DNA of 64,000 nt, taken from positions 62,001 to 126,000 of the forward strand of contig NZ_NIHC01000007.1 in NCBI RefSeq assembly GCF_002806945.1. Direction: 5' to 3'. Position numbers and translations under genes: made by a program. Positions 19,623 through 28,479 of this stretch are shown in pieces. A model generated the notes under the pieces. The model had not been told where the DNA came from, searched no databases, and saw only the letters and a program-made list of their open reading frames with translations. The DNA comes from Marinobacter salexigens. GTDB taxonomy: Bacteria > Pseudomonadota > Gammaproteobacteria > Pseudomonadales > Oleiphilaceae. The first letter of the stretch is position 1. Each line of letters opens with the position of its first letter.

Positions 19623-19733
19623 GATTCAGCCAGGTGAGGCTAGTCAAAAAACGCCCGTAAATACATCCATGTAGGGCTTCGTCGCGCCGTCCCTGGCGCT
19701 CCAGATTTTTGACTAGCCTCACCTGGCTGAATC
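19623..19733. repeat. Large palindromic element with two internal hairpins
   Basis: A 28-base arm (19623-19650, starting GATTCAGCCAGG) is exactly repeated in reverse complement at 19706-19733. The 55-base centre holds two further small inverted repeats, TACAT/ATGTA (around 19662-19673) and GCGCC/GGCGC (around 19684-19700), so the RNA or single strand could fold as a cloverleaf. This shape fits a REP/BIME-like or small MITE-like intergenic repeat. It could also end the aroC transcript, but it has no T-tract. Confidence 0.8.
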
Positions 19734-19900
19734 ACCGCCGCTCTTAGTTTGGTCGAATTCATTCGATCAAGGCATGCGGATTGGGGGTCACTGCGGCCTC
19801 TTGCTCTGATTTCTCTCTTCTTTTTGTGCGGTGCCTAACCGCGACCCCGCTGAATTGCCAGGCTGCCGCCGTTAACATGTTGCTTGCGAGTGTTCAATTA

Positions 19901-19917
19901 TGTCGGAAAATTTTACA
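19901..19917 (+). promoter_or_regulatory. Possible upstream activator dyad
   Basis: TGTCGGAAAATTTTACA is an imperfect 17-bp dyad with TGT and ACA ends, centred about 115 bp upstream of the -24 box. That is a normal distance for the enhancer site of a sigma-54 activator. PEP-CTERM genes in several bacteria are controlled by the PrsK/PrsR pair with RpoN, so a PrsR-type site is conceivable. This is inference from position. Confidence 0.3.
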
Positions 19918-20023
19918 GGTAACTTGCTGTTAAGTGTGGCGAGGTATTTGAAGGAGAAATCGCTACTTTGCAACTCTTTGGTATTGCATTGGTTTAAACC
20001 GTATGGGTTTCGATTCCAATAAC

Positions 20024-20038
20024 TGGCATAAAAACTGC
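20024..20038 (+). promoter_or_regulatory. Sigma-54-type -24/-12 promoter for the PEP-CTERM gene
   Basis: TGGCATAAAAACTGC keeps the invariant GG and GC with exactly the required spacing, and also the flanking C before TGG and T before GC. Transcription would begin near 20050, giving a leader of about 100 nt before the ATG at 20148. This fits known RpoN control of PEP-CTERM genes elsewhere. Confidence 0.55.
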
Positions 20039-20147
20039 CTCGATTTAGTTGTCTATCTGAAGCATTTTTCAGCATAAAGGCATAACCTTAGCGGGCCTTT
20101 GCGATCCGTTGAGAACCTGTGAAGCTAAGTTATGACGAGGGAATATC

Positions 20148-21161
20148 ATGTCTATATTCAAGCGCAGTGTTTTCGAGGCCAATTCTACCAAGCACAAACT
20201 TGGTCAAGTCCTGTTTGCAGTCAGTAGCATCCTCTTTGCTCCAAACATTTTTGCTGCCGGAAGCGGTACTGATTTTATTTCATTCCTGGGCACTTTGGAG
20301 AATACGAATATCAATCTGACAAGCCCCAGTGGCGTTGCTGTTTCGCGGAGCGGTGAATTTCGAGTTAACAGCAGCAGTTACGATGGGCTTGGAGGAATCG
20401 ATTATTTAAATATGAGTAATAAAAGTGACTACCTGCAAAGCGGCAGCGTAGTTAATGTTGAAGTTATTCTGGCCGGGAGCGGTGACGATATACTCGATGT
20501 TTCGGGCACAAATACTGGGGTCACGCTTATTGGGTCGACAGGTAACGATGTGATTTTTGGTGGTGATTTTAACGATACGATTCGCGGCAACGACGATAAC
20601 GACTTCCTGGATGGGGGGGAAGGCAATGACATAGTGGACGCTGGTTTCGGTGATGACACAGTTTTCGGGGGTGGGGGCGATGATCTTCTCATAAGCGGGC
20701 CAGGTACCAATATCCTGACGGGGGGCGCGGGTAGGGACGCCTTTACTGGCACCTCTTATGGCACATCGAGCATAATGAGCATCATTACCGATTTCTCAAG
20801 TGATGACTTTTATGATTTGAGTTTCATGAGCGAGTTAGGTTGCACTTCTGGCTGCGGCACTCTTGATGATTGGTCAAACTGGTTGCGTACCGACATAGTT
20901 GGTGATGACACCATCTTGTCGCTTGATGCCCTTGGCTCCGGCGGGAGTTTTACACCAATAGCCTCTTTTGAGAACTATACATCGGGTTTTGTAGATCTCT
21001 CTTACTTTTCGGTAGATTTTGGAGACAGCCTGTATGAGTCTTTTTGGGGGTTAGGGGGTGTTGAAGCGCAGTCAGTCCCTGTTCCAGAGCCCTCAACGCC
21101 CGCTCTTTTGGTGCTTGGCATGATCAGTTTGTGGGGTATGCGCCGCAAACAGCTTTGTTGA
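20148..21161 (+). CDS. PEP-CTERM protein with RTX-like calcium-binding repeats
   Basis: This 337-residue exported protein has a signal peptide (about 1-36, cleavage near IFAA/G). Residues 105-195 hold a run of glycine/aspartate nonapeptides such as GGEGNDIVD, GFGDDTVFG and GGGGDDLLI, typical of RTX beta-rolls that bind calcium. The last 26 residues (312-337) are a PEP-CTERM tail: VPEPST, a hydrophobic helix, then RRK. Exosortase cleaves at the tail, and such proteins are surface-bound or released, often with exopolysaccharide. GAGG precedes the ATG by eight bases. No exosortase gene is in the window. Base composition is more AT-rich than its neighbours, which could mean later acquisition. Confidence 0.92.
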   Translation: MSIFKRSVFEANSTKHKLGQVLFAVSSILFAPNIFAAGSGTDFISFLGTLENTNINLTSPSGVAVSRSGEFRVNSSSYDGLGGIDYLNMSNKSDYLQSGSVVNVEVILAGSGDDILDVSGTNTGVTLIGSTGNDVIFGGDFNDTIRGNDDNDFLDGGEGNDIVDAGFGDDTVFGGGGDDLLISGPGTNILTGGAGRDAFTGTSYGTSSIMSIITDFSSDDFYDLSFMSELGCTSGCGTLDDWSNWLRTDIVGDDTILSLDALGSGGSFTPIASFENYTSGFVDLSYFSVDFGDSLYESFWGLGGVEAQSVPVPEPSTPALLVLGMISLWGMRRKQLC

Positions 21162-21458
21162 CTGTCGTTATTAAAATTATGCGGTAATACTGTATCTTAC
21201 GGGTCGCCCTAGAGGTGTCAGTGCTCACAGCGCTGAGTATGGTTGGGGTAGCCCTAAATCAGATACATTGCCAGCGCGCTCAAGAAGCCAAGTAATAGTG
21301 ATGGCTTCCTCATTAAAGTGAATGAGCCCTCTGCAATGTGCAATGGCTCGCAACTTATCCGCCTTTCTCCTGAACAATGGCTTACAGTGCGTTTTCGACA
21401 TTGCTCAGGTGCCGGCCTGCGCTCGCAGTCGTCGTCTTGAACTTCAAGGAGATGGGAT
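21162..21458. other. Intergenic region between PEP-CTERM and MFS genes
   Basis: About 300 bp without a credible gene. GAAGCCA (21284-21290) and TGGCTTC (21302-21308) form a 7-bp hairpin that may help end the PEP-CTERM transcript, although no T-run follows. An open frame from the ATG at 21322 reads through the MFS start region out of frame and has no coding features. Confidence 0.5.
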
Positions 21459-22607
21459 ATCTATTGGCGCCTTTCTAACCTCTACTTCTGGTTTTTCGCC
21501 CTCCTGGGCGGGCTTTTGCCTTATTGGTCTTTGTACCTTCAGGATCAGGGGTTTTCTTATCTTCAAATTGCCACGTTGATGGCAACCATTCAGCTTACAA
21601 AAATCGTGGCACCAAGCCTTTGGGGGCATCTGGGGGATAAGGCGGGCCAGAGGGTTCGGCTTGTTCGCCTGGGTGCGATTACCGGCTCGTTGTTTTTTGC
21701 CGGGGTGTTTCTGGAACCCGGTTTTTACGGGCTGCTTCTGGTGATGCTGGCGTTCACCTTTTTCTGGAACGCGATTCTTCCGTTGTATGAGGTGATTACG
21801 CTTAGATCACTGGGGGATCGTCGGGATAGATACGGCAGGGTGCGACTCTGGGGTTCGGTTGGGTTTATTGGTGCAGTTGCCGGCGTTGGGCTGATTCTGG
21901 AGTGGGTGTCGATTCAGTGGTTGCCCTGGCTGCTTGTGCCGGTATTTCTGGGCATTGTGGTGTCGGTTTTTCTTTTGCCGGCAGAGCGAGGGGAGCGGAA
22001 GCCGCCTGCACCAAAGGGCAGTCTGCGGGCGATTGTAACGCACCCGGCTGTGGTCGCGTTTTTTCTTATGAATTTTCTGCTGCAGGTGTCCCATGGCGCC
22101 TACTACACGTTTTTCAGTATTCATCTGGAGCAGCACGGGTACGGTAATCTTGCGATTGGCCTGCTTTGGTCCCTGGGGGTGATTTCGGAAATTGCGCTGT
22201 TTGTGGTGATGCACCGATTATCCCGACTCTTCACAGTACGGCAGATTGTGATCGGCTCTCTGCTGCTTACCATGCTTCGCTGGGTGTTGATTGCCGAGCT
22301 GACGGATGTACTGCCAGTGTTGCTGTTCGCCCAGCTTTTGCACGCGGCCTCTTATGCCGCGCTCCATGCGGTTTCTGTGCAATATGTGCAGGGTTTTTTT
22401 GGTAAGCATCATCATGGCCAGGGGCAGGCGCTCTATAGTGGGCTGACGTTCGGGGCAGGTGGCGCACTGGGAGCCTGGCTATCAGGTTTTCTGGTAGAAG
22501 GATTCAGTACGTCCGTAGCTTTTTGGGGAGGTGCTGTCGCTATGGCAATTGCCATCGTTATAACGGTGCGGGGGCTGAAGGCTCCGCCGGAGCCTCATTC
22601 CGGGTGA
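21459..22607 (+). CDS. MFS transporter (MFS_1_like / HcaT-type), start region apparently frameshifted
   Basis: The protein is a 12-helix major facilitator of the MFS_1_like group, with PYWSLYLQDQGFSYLQIATL and LWGHLGDKAGQR near the N-terminus. The conserved first segment YWRLSNLYFWFFALLGGLL is encoded in the same frame from 21462, yet no ATG, GTG or TTG lies between the in-frame TGA (21438-21440) and it. The first formal start is TTG at 21516, inside the first helix. A good start, AGGAG plus ATG at 21452, is one base out of frame. The short TATCTAT stretch at 21458-21464 looks like a 4-base insertion. I mark the gene from the open frame. The substrate is unknown. Its 3' end overlaps the opposing LysR gene by 13 bp. 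Confidence 0.87.
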   Translation: MYWRLSNLYFWFFALLGGLLPYWSLYLQDQGFSYLQIATLMATIQLTKIVAPSLWGHLGDKAGQRVRLVRLGAITGSLFFAGVFLEPGFYGLLLVMLAFTFFWNAILPLYEVITLRSLGDRRDRYGRVRLWGSVGFIGAVAGVGLILEWVSIQWLPWLLVPVFLGIVVSVFLLPAERGERKPPAPKGSLRAIVTHPAVVAFFLMNFLLQVSHGAYYTFFSIHLEQHGYGNLAIGLLWSLGVISEIALFVVMHRLSRLFTVRQIVIGSLLLTMLRWVLIAELTDVLPVLLFAQLLHAASYAALHAVSVQYVQGFFGKHHHGQGQALYSGLTFGAGGALGAWLSGFLVEGFSTSVAFWGGAVAMAIAIVITVRGLKAPPEPHSG

Positions 22608-23473
22608 TCCTCTTCCTGTTGAACAATGCAGAGCAACGCCTTTGCGGCGTTACCTGGTTGCCTGTCGGTCAGGCCTATACCTCCCAAAACCCGTGTCACC
22701 GGCTGCTTTACCCCAAGCACTTTCAGGCTTTCGTCAACCATGCGCAGTGGTAGTACGCTCCAGCCCAAGCCAACGCTGGTCATCATTTTCAGGGTTTCCA
22801 GGTAGTTGGTGGGCATTAGTGGGTGCAGGGGGAGGTTTTTTTCCAGAAACAAACGGCTCACGGTGCGATAGGTGGAGGTAGAGGTGTCGGGGAGCAGGGC
22901 TGGGTGCTGTGCCAGATCGGCGAGCGTTGGCTTTTTGAGTGTTGCCAATGGGTGGTCGGCCCCCGCAACAAAAGCCATGGGGTCGGGCCATTGGGCAAAA
23001 ACCCTGAAGTTCGGAAGCATGCTGTCGCTGAGGGTGACGAATGCCAACTCGGCGTTGCGTTTACGCATTTGTTCGTATGCCGCATCGGATTCCATAAACT
23101 GCAGGTTTATGGTTACCTGCGGATATTCGCGCTTGAATCGTCGTAGCCATTTTGGCAGGTGGTGGAGGCCGATGTGATGGCTGGCAATAATCTGCAGTTC
23201 ACCCTCTAGCGAGCCTGAGTCGGGCGATAAGGAAATGCGCGCATTGTGAATCTCATCGAGGATTTTGCGCGCATGGGGAAGAAGTCGGCTTCCGGAGTCG
23301 GTCAGGCGGATTTGCCGGTGGCTGCGGTCGATCAGGGTGGTGTCGAGTTGATTTTCCAATGCCGCGAGGCGTTTGCTGATCGCCGGCTGGGTGAGGTGCA
23401 ATTGTTCAGCAGCTTCTGAAAAGGAGCCTTGATCGACGATGGTCAGGAAGGCTTTGAGTGCGTTTGAGTCCAC
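22595..23473 (-). CDS. LysR-family transcriptional regulator
   Basis: This 292-residue LysR regulator has an N-terminal helix-turn-helix (residues 1-60, with AAEQLHLTQPAISKRLAALE) and a substrate-binding domain from about 90. It begins at GTG 23473 with AGGAA eight bases upstream. It is divergent from leuC, 176 bp away, and is the kind of regulator often found beside leuCDB in pseudomonads. Control of leuC is plausible but not shown. No effector can be inferred. It converges on the MFS gene with a 13-bp overlap. Confidence 0.94.
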   Translation of the reverse strand: MDSNALKAFLTIVDQGSFSEAAEQLHLTQPAISKRLAALENQLDTTLIDRSHRQIRLTDSGSRLLPHARKILDEIHNARISLSPDSGSLEGELQIIASHHIGLHHLPKWLRRFKREYPQVTINLQFMESDAAYEQMRKRNAELAFVTLSDSMLPNFRVFAQWPDPMAFVAGADHPLATLKKPTLADLAQHPALLPDTSTSTYRTVSRLFLEKNLPLHPLMPTNYLETLKMMTSVGLGWSVLPLRMVDESLKVLGVKQPVTRVLGGIGLTDRQPGNAAKALLCIVQQEEDHPE

Positions 23474-23506
23474 GGTTTGTGTTCCTGCAGTGCTTTGTCT
23501 GAAAGG

Positions 23507-23524
23507 CTATATCATAACCGATAG
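23507..23524. promoter_or_regulatory. Candidate LysR operator in the lysR-leuC gap
   Basis: CTAT and ATAG flank a 10-base centre, a partial dyad of the T-N11-A kind that LysR proteins bind. The larger inverted pair ATAACCG (23514-23520) and CGGTTAT (23553-23559) spans the area up to the leuC -35 box. Position fits both autoregulation and leuC control. Confidence 0.35.
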
Positions 23525-23549
23525 GAATGCGAAGGATGAAAAACATGAA

Positions 23550-23579
23550 TTGCGGTTATCTGAGGCTGGGCGGTATGAT
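23550..23579 (+). promoter_or_regulatory. Candidate sigma-70 promoter of leuC
   Basis: TTGCGG (23550-23555) and TATGAT (23574-23579) are separated by 18 bp, about 70 bp before the leuC ATG. The -35 overlaps the right arm of the CGGTTAT inverted repeat. Confidence 0.45.
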
Positions 23580-23649
23580 GGGTCCATATTGCAAGTGTCT
23601 TTTAATAGACAGCATTAATCACTGTACCTCCAGAGAGTGAGAGAGAATC

Positions 23650-25068
23650 ATGGCGGGCAAGACGTTATACGACAAGTTGTGGGACGACCATTTGGTCAAG
23701 CAGCGGGAAGATGGTTCTGCGCTGATTTACATTGATCGCCAGTTATTGCACGAGGTGACATCACCTCAGGCCTTTGAAGGGCTGCGCTTGGCCAATCGCA
23801 AGCCTTGGCGCATCGACGCCAACCTTGCAACGCCAGATCACAACGTACCGACTACGGATCGCGCGAAAGGGATTGAGGGTATTGTTGATCCGGTTTCCCG
23901 TATTCAGGTGGAAACCCTGGGCAAGAACTGCGATGAGTTCGGTATTCTTGAATTCAAGATCATGGATCAGCGTCAGGGCATTGTGCATGTCATCGGGCCT
24001 GAACAAGGCGCTACCTTGCCGGGCATGACCATCGTATGCGGCGACTCTCACACCTCTACCCATGGTGCCTTCGGTTGCCTTGCTCACGGTATAGGCACAT
24101 CTGAAGTTGAGCACGTGCTGGCTACCCAGTGCCTGGTTCAGCAGAAGATGAAGAACATGCTGGTGAAGGTAAACGGCAAGCTTGGCACAGGCGTTACAGC
24201 CAAGGATGTGGTGCTGGCGATCATTGGTAAAATCGGTACGGCTGGCGGCACTGGTCACGCCATCGAGTTTGGTGGTGAAGTACTCCAGAATATGAGTATG
24301 GAAGGCCGTATGACCGTCTGCAACATGGCCATTGAAGCCGGTGCCAGGGTGGGCATGGTGGCTGTTGATGGCACCACCATCGACTATGTGAAAGGTCGTC
24401 CTTTTTCGCCGACCGGTGAGAATTGGGATGCTGCGGTAAAATACTGGCGCACGCTGCACAGTGATCTGGATGCGGAGTTCGACAAGGTTGTGGAGCTGGA
24501 CGGCTCAGAGATTATGCCGCAAGTGAGCTGGGGAACCTCGCCGGAAATGGTGGCAGACGTTACGGGTAATGTGCCGGATCCTGCCCAGGAAGAAGACCCT
24601 ATCAAGCGCGAAGGTATTGAACGTGCGTTGAAATATATGGGGTTGCAGCCAAATCAGGCGATTACCGATATCAAGCTTGACCGGGTGTTTATTGGCTCCT
24701 GCACCAACAGCCGTATTGAGGACTTGCGCGAAGCTGCCGCGGTGGTGAAAGGCCGCAAGGTAGCGGATAGCCTCATGCAGGCGATGGTTGTGCCGGGCTC
24801 CGGTTTGGTAAAGGCCCAGGCCGAAGAGGAAGGCCTGGATCGCATTTTCCTGGATGCGGGCCTGGAGTGGCGCGACCCGGGTTGCTCCATGTGTCTGGCT
24901 ATGAACGCAGACAAGCTGGGGCAGGGCGAGCATTGTGCCTCAACATCCAACCGTAACTTTGAAGGCCGACAGGGATTTGGCGGGCGTACTCATTTGGTGA
25001 GCCCCGCGATGGCAGCCGCTGCCGCAATCGCCGGTCATTTCGTTGATGTTCGCGAATTACTGAACTGA
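23650..25068 (+). CDS. leuC: LeuC, isopropylmalate isomerase large subunit
   Basis: This 472-residue aconitase-family protein isomerises 2- and 3-isopropylmalate with LeuD. The three 4Fe-4S ligands are present: C351 in GSCTNS, and C412 and C415 in GCSMC. The N-terminus [16 protein letters not shown] is typical. AGAGAGAG before the ATG serves as ribosome-binding site. leuD follows 21 bp downstream. leuA is not in this cluster. Confidence 0.98.
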   Translation: MAGKTLYDKLWDDHLVKQREDGSALIYIDRQLLHEVTSPQAFEGLRLANRKPWRIDANLATPDHNVPTTDRAKGIEGIVDPVSRIQVETLGKNCDEFGILEFKIMDQRQGIVHVIGPEQGATLPGMTIVCGDSHTSTHGAFGCLAHGIGTSEVEHVLATQCLVQQKMKNMLVKVNGKLGTGVTAKDVVLAIIGKIGTAGGTGHAIEFGGEVLQNMSMEGRMTVCNMAIEAGARVGMVAVDGTTIDYVKGRPFSPTGENWDAAVKYWRTLHSDLDAEFDKVVELDGSEIMPQVSWGTSPEMVADVTGNVPDPAQEEDPIKREGIERALKYMGLQPNQAITDIKLDRVFIGSCTNSRIEDLREAAAVVKGRKVADSLMQAMVVPGSGLVKAQAEEEGLDRIFLDAGLEWRDPGCSMCLAMNADKLGQGEHCASTSNRNFEGRQGFGGRTHLVSPAMAAAAAIAGHFVDVRELLN

Positions 25069-25089
25069 GCCACAGGAGAGAACTGAACC

Positions 25090-25737
25090 ATGCGCGCATT
25101 TACGCAACACCAGGGCCTTGTGGCCCCCATGGACCGTTCCAATGTGGATACGGACATGATTATTCCCAAGCAGTTTCTGAAATCCATCAAGCGCACGGGC
25201 TTCGGCCCGAACCTGTTTGACGAGCTGCGCTATCTGGATGAAGGCAAGCCGGATCAGGACAGTTCCCAGCGCCCGCTGAACCCGGATTTTGTGCTCAACC
25301 AGCCCCGTTATCAGGGAGCCAGTGTATTGTTGGCTCGCAGCAACTTCGGTTGCGGCTCCAGCCGTGAGCACGCTCCCTGGGCCCTTGATGATTACGGTTT
25401 TCGGGTTATTATCGCTCCGAGTTTTGCGGATATTTTCTACAACAACTGCTTTAAGAATGGCTTGTTACCGATTGTTCTTGAAGAGAAAATTGTGGATCAG
25501 TTGTTTGATGAGGCGGAGGCTTCTGTAGGCTATCAGCTAACGGTGGATCTGGAAGCAAAAACCGTGACCACGCCGGCTGGCGAATCCTTCAGCTTTGATG
25601 TGGATGATTTCCGTCGCCACTGCCTGTTGAACGGCCTCGACGATATCGGCGTGACTCTGGAAGACGCAGAGTTGATCAAGTCCTATGAAGATCAGCGTCG
25701 TAAAACAGCCCCATGGTTGTTTGGTGCCGGTCAGTAA
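25090..25737 (+). CDS. leuD: LeuD, isopropylmalate isomerase small subunit
   Basis: This 215-residue swivel-domain partner of LeuC carries [13 protein letters not shown] and [14 protein letters not shown], which bind and orient the substrate. The length matches the bacterial family (about 200-215). It is co-transcribed with leuC. A possible terminator lies between it and leuB. Confidence 0.98.
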   Translation: MRAFTQHQGLVAPMDRSNVDTDMIIPKQFLKSIKRTGFGPNLFDELRYLDEGKPDQDSSQRPLNPDFVLNQPRYQGASVLLARSNFGCGSSREHAPWALDDYGFRVIIAPSFADIFYNNCFKNGLLPIVLEEKIVDQLFDEAEASVGYQLTVDLEAKTVTTPAGESFSFDVDDFRRHCLLNGLDDIGVTLEDAELIKSYEDQRRKTAPWLFGAGQ

Positions 25738-25780
25738 GCTTGCACTCAGATGTGTTGCGGAACATCTGTAACCTGACAGT

Positions 25781-25814
25781 GCCCGGTTGTGTGATTCGCC
25801 ACCGGGCGATTTTT
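25781..25814 (+). terminator. Possible terminator or attenuator between leuD and leuB
   Basis: GCCCGGT (25781-25787) pairs with ACCGGGC (25801-25807), followed by GATTTTTA. The stem is 7 bp with a 13-base loop. It would reduce leuB transcription from the leuC promoter rather than block it fully. Confidence 0.5.
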
Positions 25815-25861
25815 AATCCTTCGGGTCACGGGCCCGGTTTAACAAGATTTGGAAACTCCTC

Positions 25862-26935
25862 ATGTCCAGAAACGTACTTCTTCTGCCGGGTGACGGCATC
25901 GGGCCGGAAATTGTTACCGAAGCCGAGAAAATTCTTCGCGCCGTTAATGAAAAATTCAATCTAAAGATCACGCTGGACTCCGCACTTGTTGGAGGTGCTG
26001 CTCTGGACGAAGAAGACAATCCGTTACCGGATGCGACGTTGGAGAAAGCACGTAAAGCCGACGCTATCTTGTTGGGCGCAGTCGGCGGCCCCAAGTGGGA
26101 TGCACTTCCGATGGCAAAGCGGCCGGAAAAAGGCTTGCTTGGCTTGCGTTCCAATCTGAAACTCTTCGCCAACCTGCGCCCGGCTATTCTTTACCCGCAG
26201 CTGGCATCTGCCTCTTCGCTCAAACCCGAGGTGGTTTCGGGCCTGGACATCATGATTGTGCGTGAGCTTACCGGGGGTATCTACTTCGGTCAGCCGCGGG
26301 GTGTGCGTCAGCTGGAAAGCGGCGAGCGCCAGGGCTACAACACTTATGCTTACACAGAGACGGAGATTCGTCGCATTGGCCGGGTTGCGTTTGAAGCTGC
26401 CCAGCAACGTGGTAAGAAACTATGCTCCGTGGATAAGGCCAACGTGCTTGAAGTGACAGTGCTGTGGCGTGAAATCATGAATGAATTGCAGAGTGAATAT
26501 CCTGATGTTGAGTTGTCTCACATGTACGTGGATAACGCGGCAATGCAGCTGGTTCGTGCGCCCAAGCAGTTCGACGTGATTGTGACTGGCAATATGTTTG
26601 GTGATATTCTGTCAGATGAAGCAGCCATGCTTACTGGTTCCATTGGCATGTTACCATCGGCGTCGCTGAACTCGGAAAAGCAGGGCATGTACGAGCCTTG
26701 CCATGGTTCCGCGCCAGATATTGCCGGAAAAGGCATTGCTAATCCGTTGGCTACGATCATCAGCGCGGCGATGATGCTGCGCTACAGCCTTGATGAAGAA
26801 GAGGCCGCGGCATGTATTGAAGCCGCTGTGAACAAGGTTCTGGATCAGGGTTTGCGCACTGCAGACATCATGGCGGAAGGCGGCACCCGGGTTTCTACCT
26901 GTGAAATGGGTGACGCGGTACTGGCTGCACTGTAA
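25862..26935 (+). CDS. leuB: LeuB, 3-isopropylmalate dehydrogenase
   Basis: This 357-residue NAD-dependent decarboxylating dehydrogenase performs the third leucine-specific step. It has [10 protein letters not shown] at residues 7-16, the substrate arginines in [13 protein letters not shown] and the cofactor-site [14 protein letters not shown] block. It lies 124 bp after leuD, separated by a hairpin, so it may also have its own promoter. asd follows 114 bp later. Confidence 0.98.
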   Translation: MSRNVLLLPGDGIGPEIVTEAEKILRAVNEKFNLKITLDSALVGGAALDEEDNPLPDATLEKARKADAILLGAVGGPKWDALPMAKRPEKGLLGLRSNLKLFANLRPAILYPQLASASSLKPEVVSGLDIMIVRELTGGIYFGQPRGVRQLESGERQGYNTYAYTETEIRRIGRVAFEAAQQRGKKLCSVDKANVLEVTVLWREIMNELQSEYPDVELSHMYVDNAAMQLVRAPKQFDVIVTGNMFGDILSDEAAMLTGSIGMLPSASLNSEKQGMYEPCHGSAPDIAGKGIANPLATIISAAMMLRYSLDEEEAAACIEAAVNKVLDQGLRTADIMAEGGTRVSTCEMGDAVLAAL

Positions 26936-27049
26936 ATTACGATAGTCCCCCCGACAGCAACGCGATGCAGTTGCTGCGGGATCATTCATCCTGTCCCCGC
27001 CGGCGATATAGGCTGAGGGTGGGCATAAAATGAGGTTCAAAGGTCGCAC

Positions 27050-28165
27050 ATGAAGCGAGTTGGACTTGTAGGTTGGCGCGGTATGGTGGGCTCAGTCCTC
27101 ATGCAGCGCATGCGTGAAGAAAACGATTTCGCCGATATTGAACCGGTGTTTTTCACTACGTCCCAGGCTGGTCAAGCAGCACCGGATGTGGGCAAGGAAG
27201 GCGTGCCTCCCTTGCAGGACGCATTCGATATCGAAACCCTCAAAACTCTGGATGTGGTGCTGACCTGTCAGGGTGGTGATTACACCAATGCGGTCTACCA
27301 GAAACTGCGTGATGCAGGGTGGCAAGGCTATTGGATAGACGCGGCATCTGCACTGCGAATGGCCGATCATTCCGTTATTGTTCTGGATCCGGTAAACCGA
27401 AACGTGATCGATGCAGCGCTCGAGAGCGGCGTTAAAGATTATGTAGGTGGTAACTGTACCGTCAGCTTGATGATGCTCGCCCTGGGTGGCTTGCTGGAGC
27501 AAGACCTGGTTGAGTGGGTTTCCCCTATGACCTACCAGGCGGCTTCCGGTTCCGGCGCACAAAATATGCGGGAGTTGCTCAGCCAGATGGGTGAGCTGAA
27601 CCGCAGTGTGGGGGAAGAGCTTGCAAGCCCGTCTTCAGCTATTCTGGAGATTGATCGCAAGATCACGGATACCATGCGCTCAGAGGCGTTTCCGACAGAG
27701 CATTTTCAAGTGCCCCTTGCCGGCAGCCTTATACCGTTTATCGACACACAACTTGATAACGGGATGAGCAAGGAAGAATGGAAGGCCGGAGTAGAGACCA
27801 ACAAGATTCTTGGTCGCTCCGATAATCCGATTCCGATTGATGGTATCTGCGTGCGAATTGGTGCGATGCGCTCTCACAGCCAGGCGTTGACTATCAAGCT
27901 TAAGAAGGACCTGCCAGTAGCGGAAATTGAATCAATTCTGGCTAAGTCCAATGATTGGGTGAAGGTAATTCCCAATGACCGCGATGCAACGATTGAGGAG
28001 CTGACACCTGCGAAGGTAACCGGCACTCTGAGTATACCGATCGGGCGCATCCGGAAGCTGGCCATGGGGCCGGAGTATATTTCTGCGTTTACTGTAGGTG
28101 ATCAACTGCTTTGGGGCGCTGCTGAGCCCTTGCGCCGCATGTTGCGAATCTTGCAAGAGCGTTAA
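27050..28165 (+). CDS. asd: Asd, aspartate-semialdehyde dehydrogenase
   Basis: This 371-residue enzyme makes aspartate semialdehyde for lysine, threonine, methionine and diaminopimelate. The N-terminus [21 protein letters not shown] binds NADP, the catalytic cysteine is C136 in GGNCTVSLM, and HSQALT near residue 285 is part of the active site. Length and sequence belong to the gammaproteobacterial Asd class (367 in E. coli). The leuB-asd-fimV order is known from Pseudomonas. A strong terminator follows. Confidence 0.98.
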   Translation: MKRVGLVGWRGMVGSVLMQRMREENDFADIEPVFFTTSQAGQAAPDVGKEGVPPLQDAFDIETLKTLDVVLTCQGGDYTNAVYQKLRDAGWQGYWIDAASALRMADHSVIVLDPVNRNVIDAALESGVKDYVGGNCTVSLMMLALGGLLEQDLVEWVSPMTYQAASGSGAQNMRELLSQMGELNRSVGEELASPSSAILEIDRKITDTMRSEAFPTEHFQVPLAGSLIPFIDTQLDNGMSKEEWKAGVETNKILGRSDNPIPIDGICVRIGAMRSHSQALTIKLKKDLPVAEIESILAKSNDWVKVIPNDRDATIEELTPAKVTGTLSIPIGRIRKLAMGPEYISAFTVGDQLLWGAAEPLRRMLRILQER

Positions 28166-28223
28166 GAAATGTTACACAGGGGCAATAAATGCCAACTGTG
28201 TCCGGTTTCAGGAAGCCGGTTAG

Positions 28224-28260
28224 GGGGCGGAGGCTGATTTCAGGCTCCGCCCCTGTTATT
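28224..28260 (+). terminator. Intrinsic terminator after asd
   Basis: GGGGCGGAG (28224-28232) pairs with CTCCGCCCC (28245-28253) over a 12-base loop. TGTTATTTT follows. The stem is very GC-rich and lies about 60 bp after the stop. Confidence 0.8.
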
Positions 28261-28479
28261 TTCAGGAGTACTAGGGAGTTCCGTGCAACTGATAAATAAA
28301 TGGTGCAAGGATTGCAGCTGATTGATTGATAAAAGAGGCTTTATCAACAATACTTGCCGGACAAATAGTTTTAAACTCGACATATAAATCCAGAATTATC
28401 CAGACGGAAGTCACCCTACCTCGTTCGATTCTGTTTATAAAAAACAGTTGCGGATAACGGAGACTGGAAAGGAAAAAGC
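28261..28479. other. fimV upstream region
   Basis: With the terminator, this completes a 314-bp gap. It is AT-rich and contains the dyad at 28326-28347. I see no reliable -35/-10 pair and no open frame of interest. Confidence 0.5.
28326..28347. promoter_or_regulatory. Perfect dyad upstream of fimV
   Basis: TTGATAAA and TTTATCAA flank AGAGGC, giving 8-bp perfect arms about 130 bp before the fimV start. It could be a protein binding site or a small RNA hairpin. The half sites resemble but do not match an Fnr/Anr box, whose spacing is shorter. Confidence 0.35.

Larger units (their letters stand above)
19734..20147. other. Long leader region of the PEP-CTERM gene
   Basis: About 410 bp without a credible gene. 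It turns AT-rich from about 19890 and holds the dyad at 19901-19917, a perfect GGTTTAAACC palindrome at 19991-20000 and the sigma-54-like element at 20024-20038. I see no other open frame with coding character. Confidence 0.6.

Noticed and set aside
21322-21579. An 85-codon plus-strand frame before the MFS gene
   Set aside because: It runs through the MFS N-terminal helix in another frame and shows no protein features of its own.
28326-28347. The fimV dyad as an Fnr/Anr site
   Set aside because: Those sites are TTGAT-N4-ATCAA; here the half sites are 12 bases apart.
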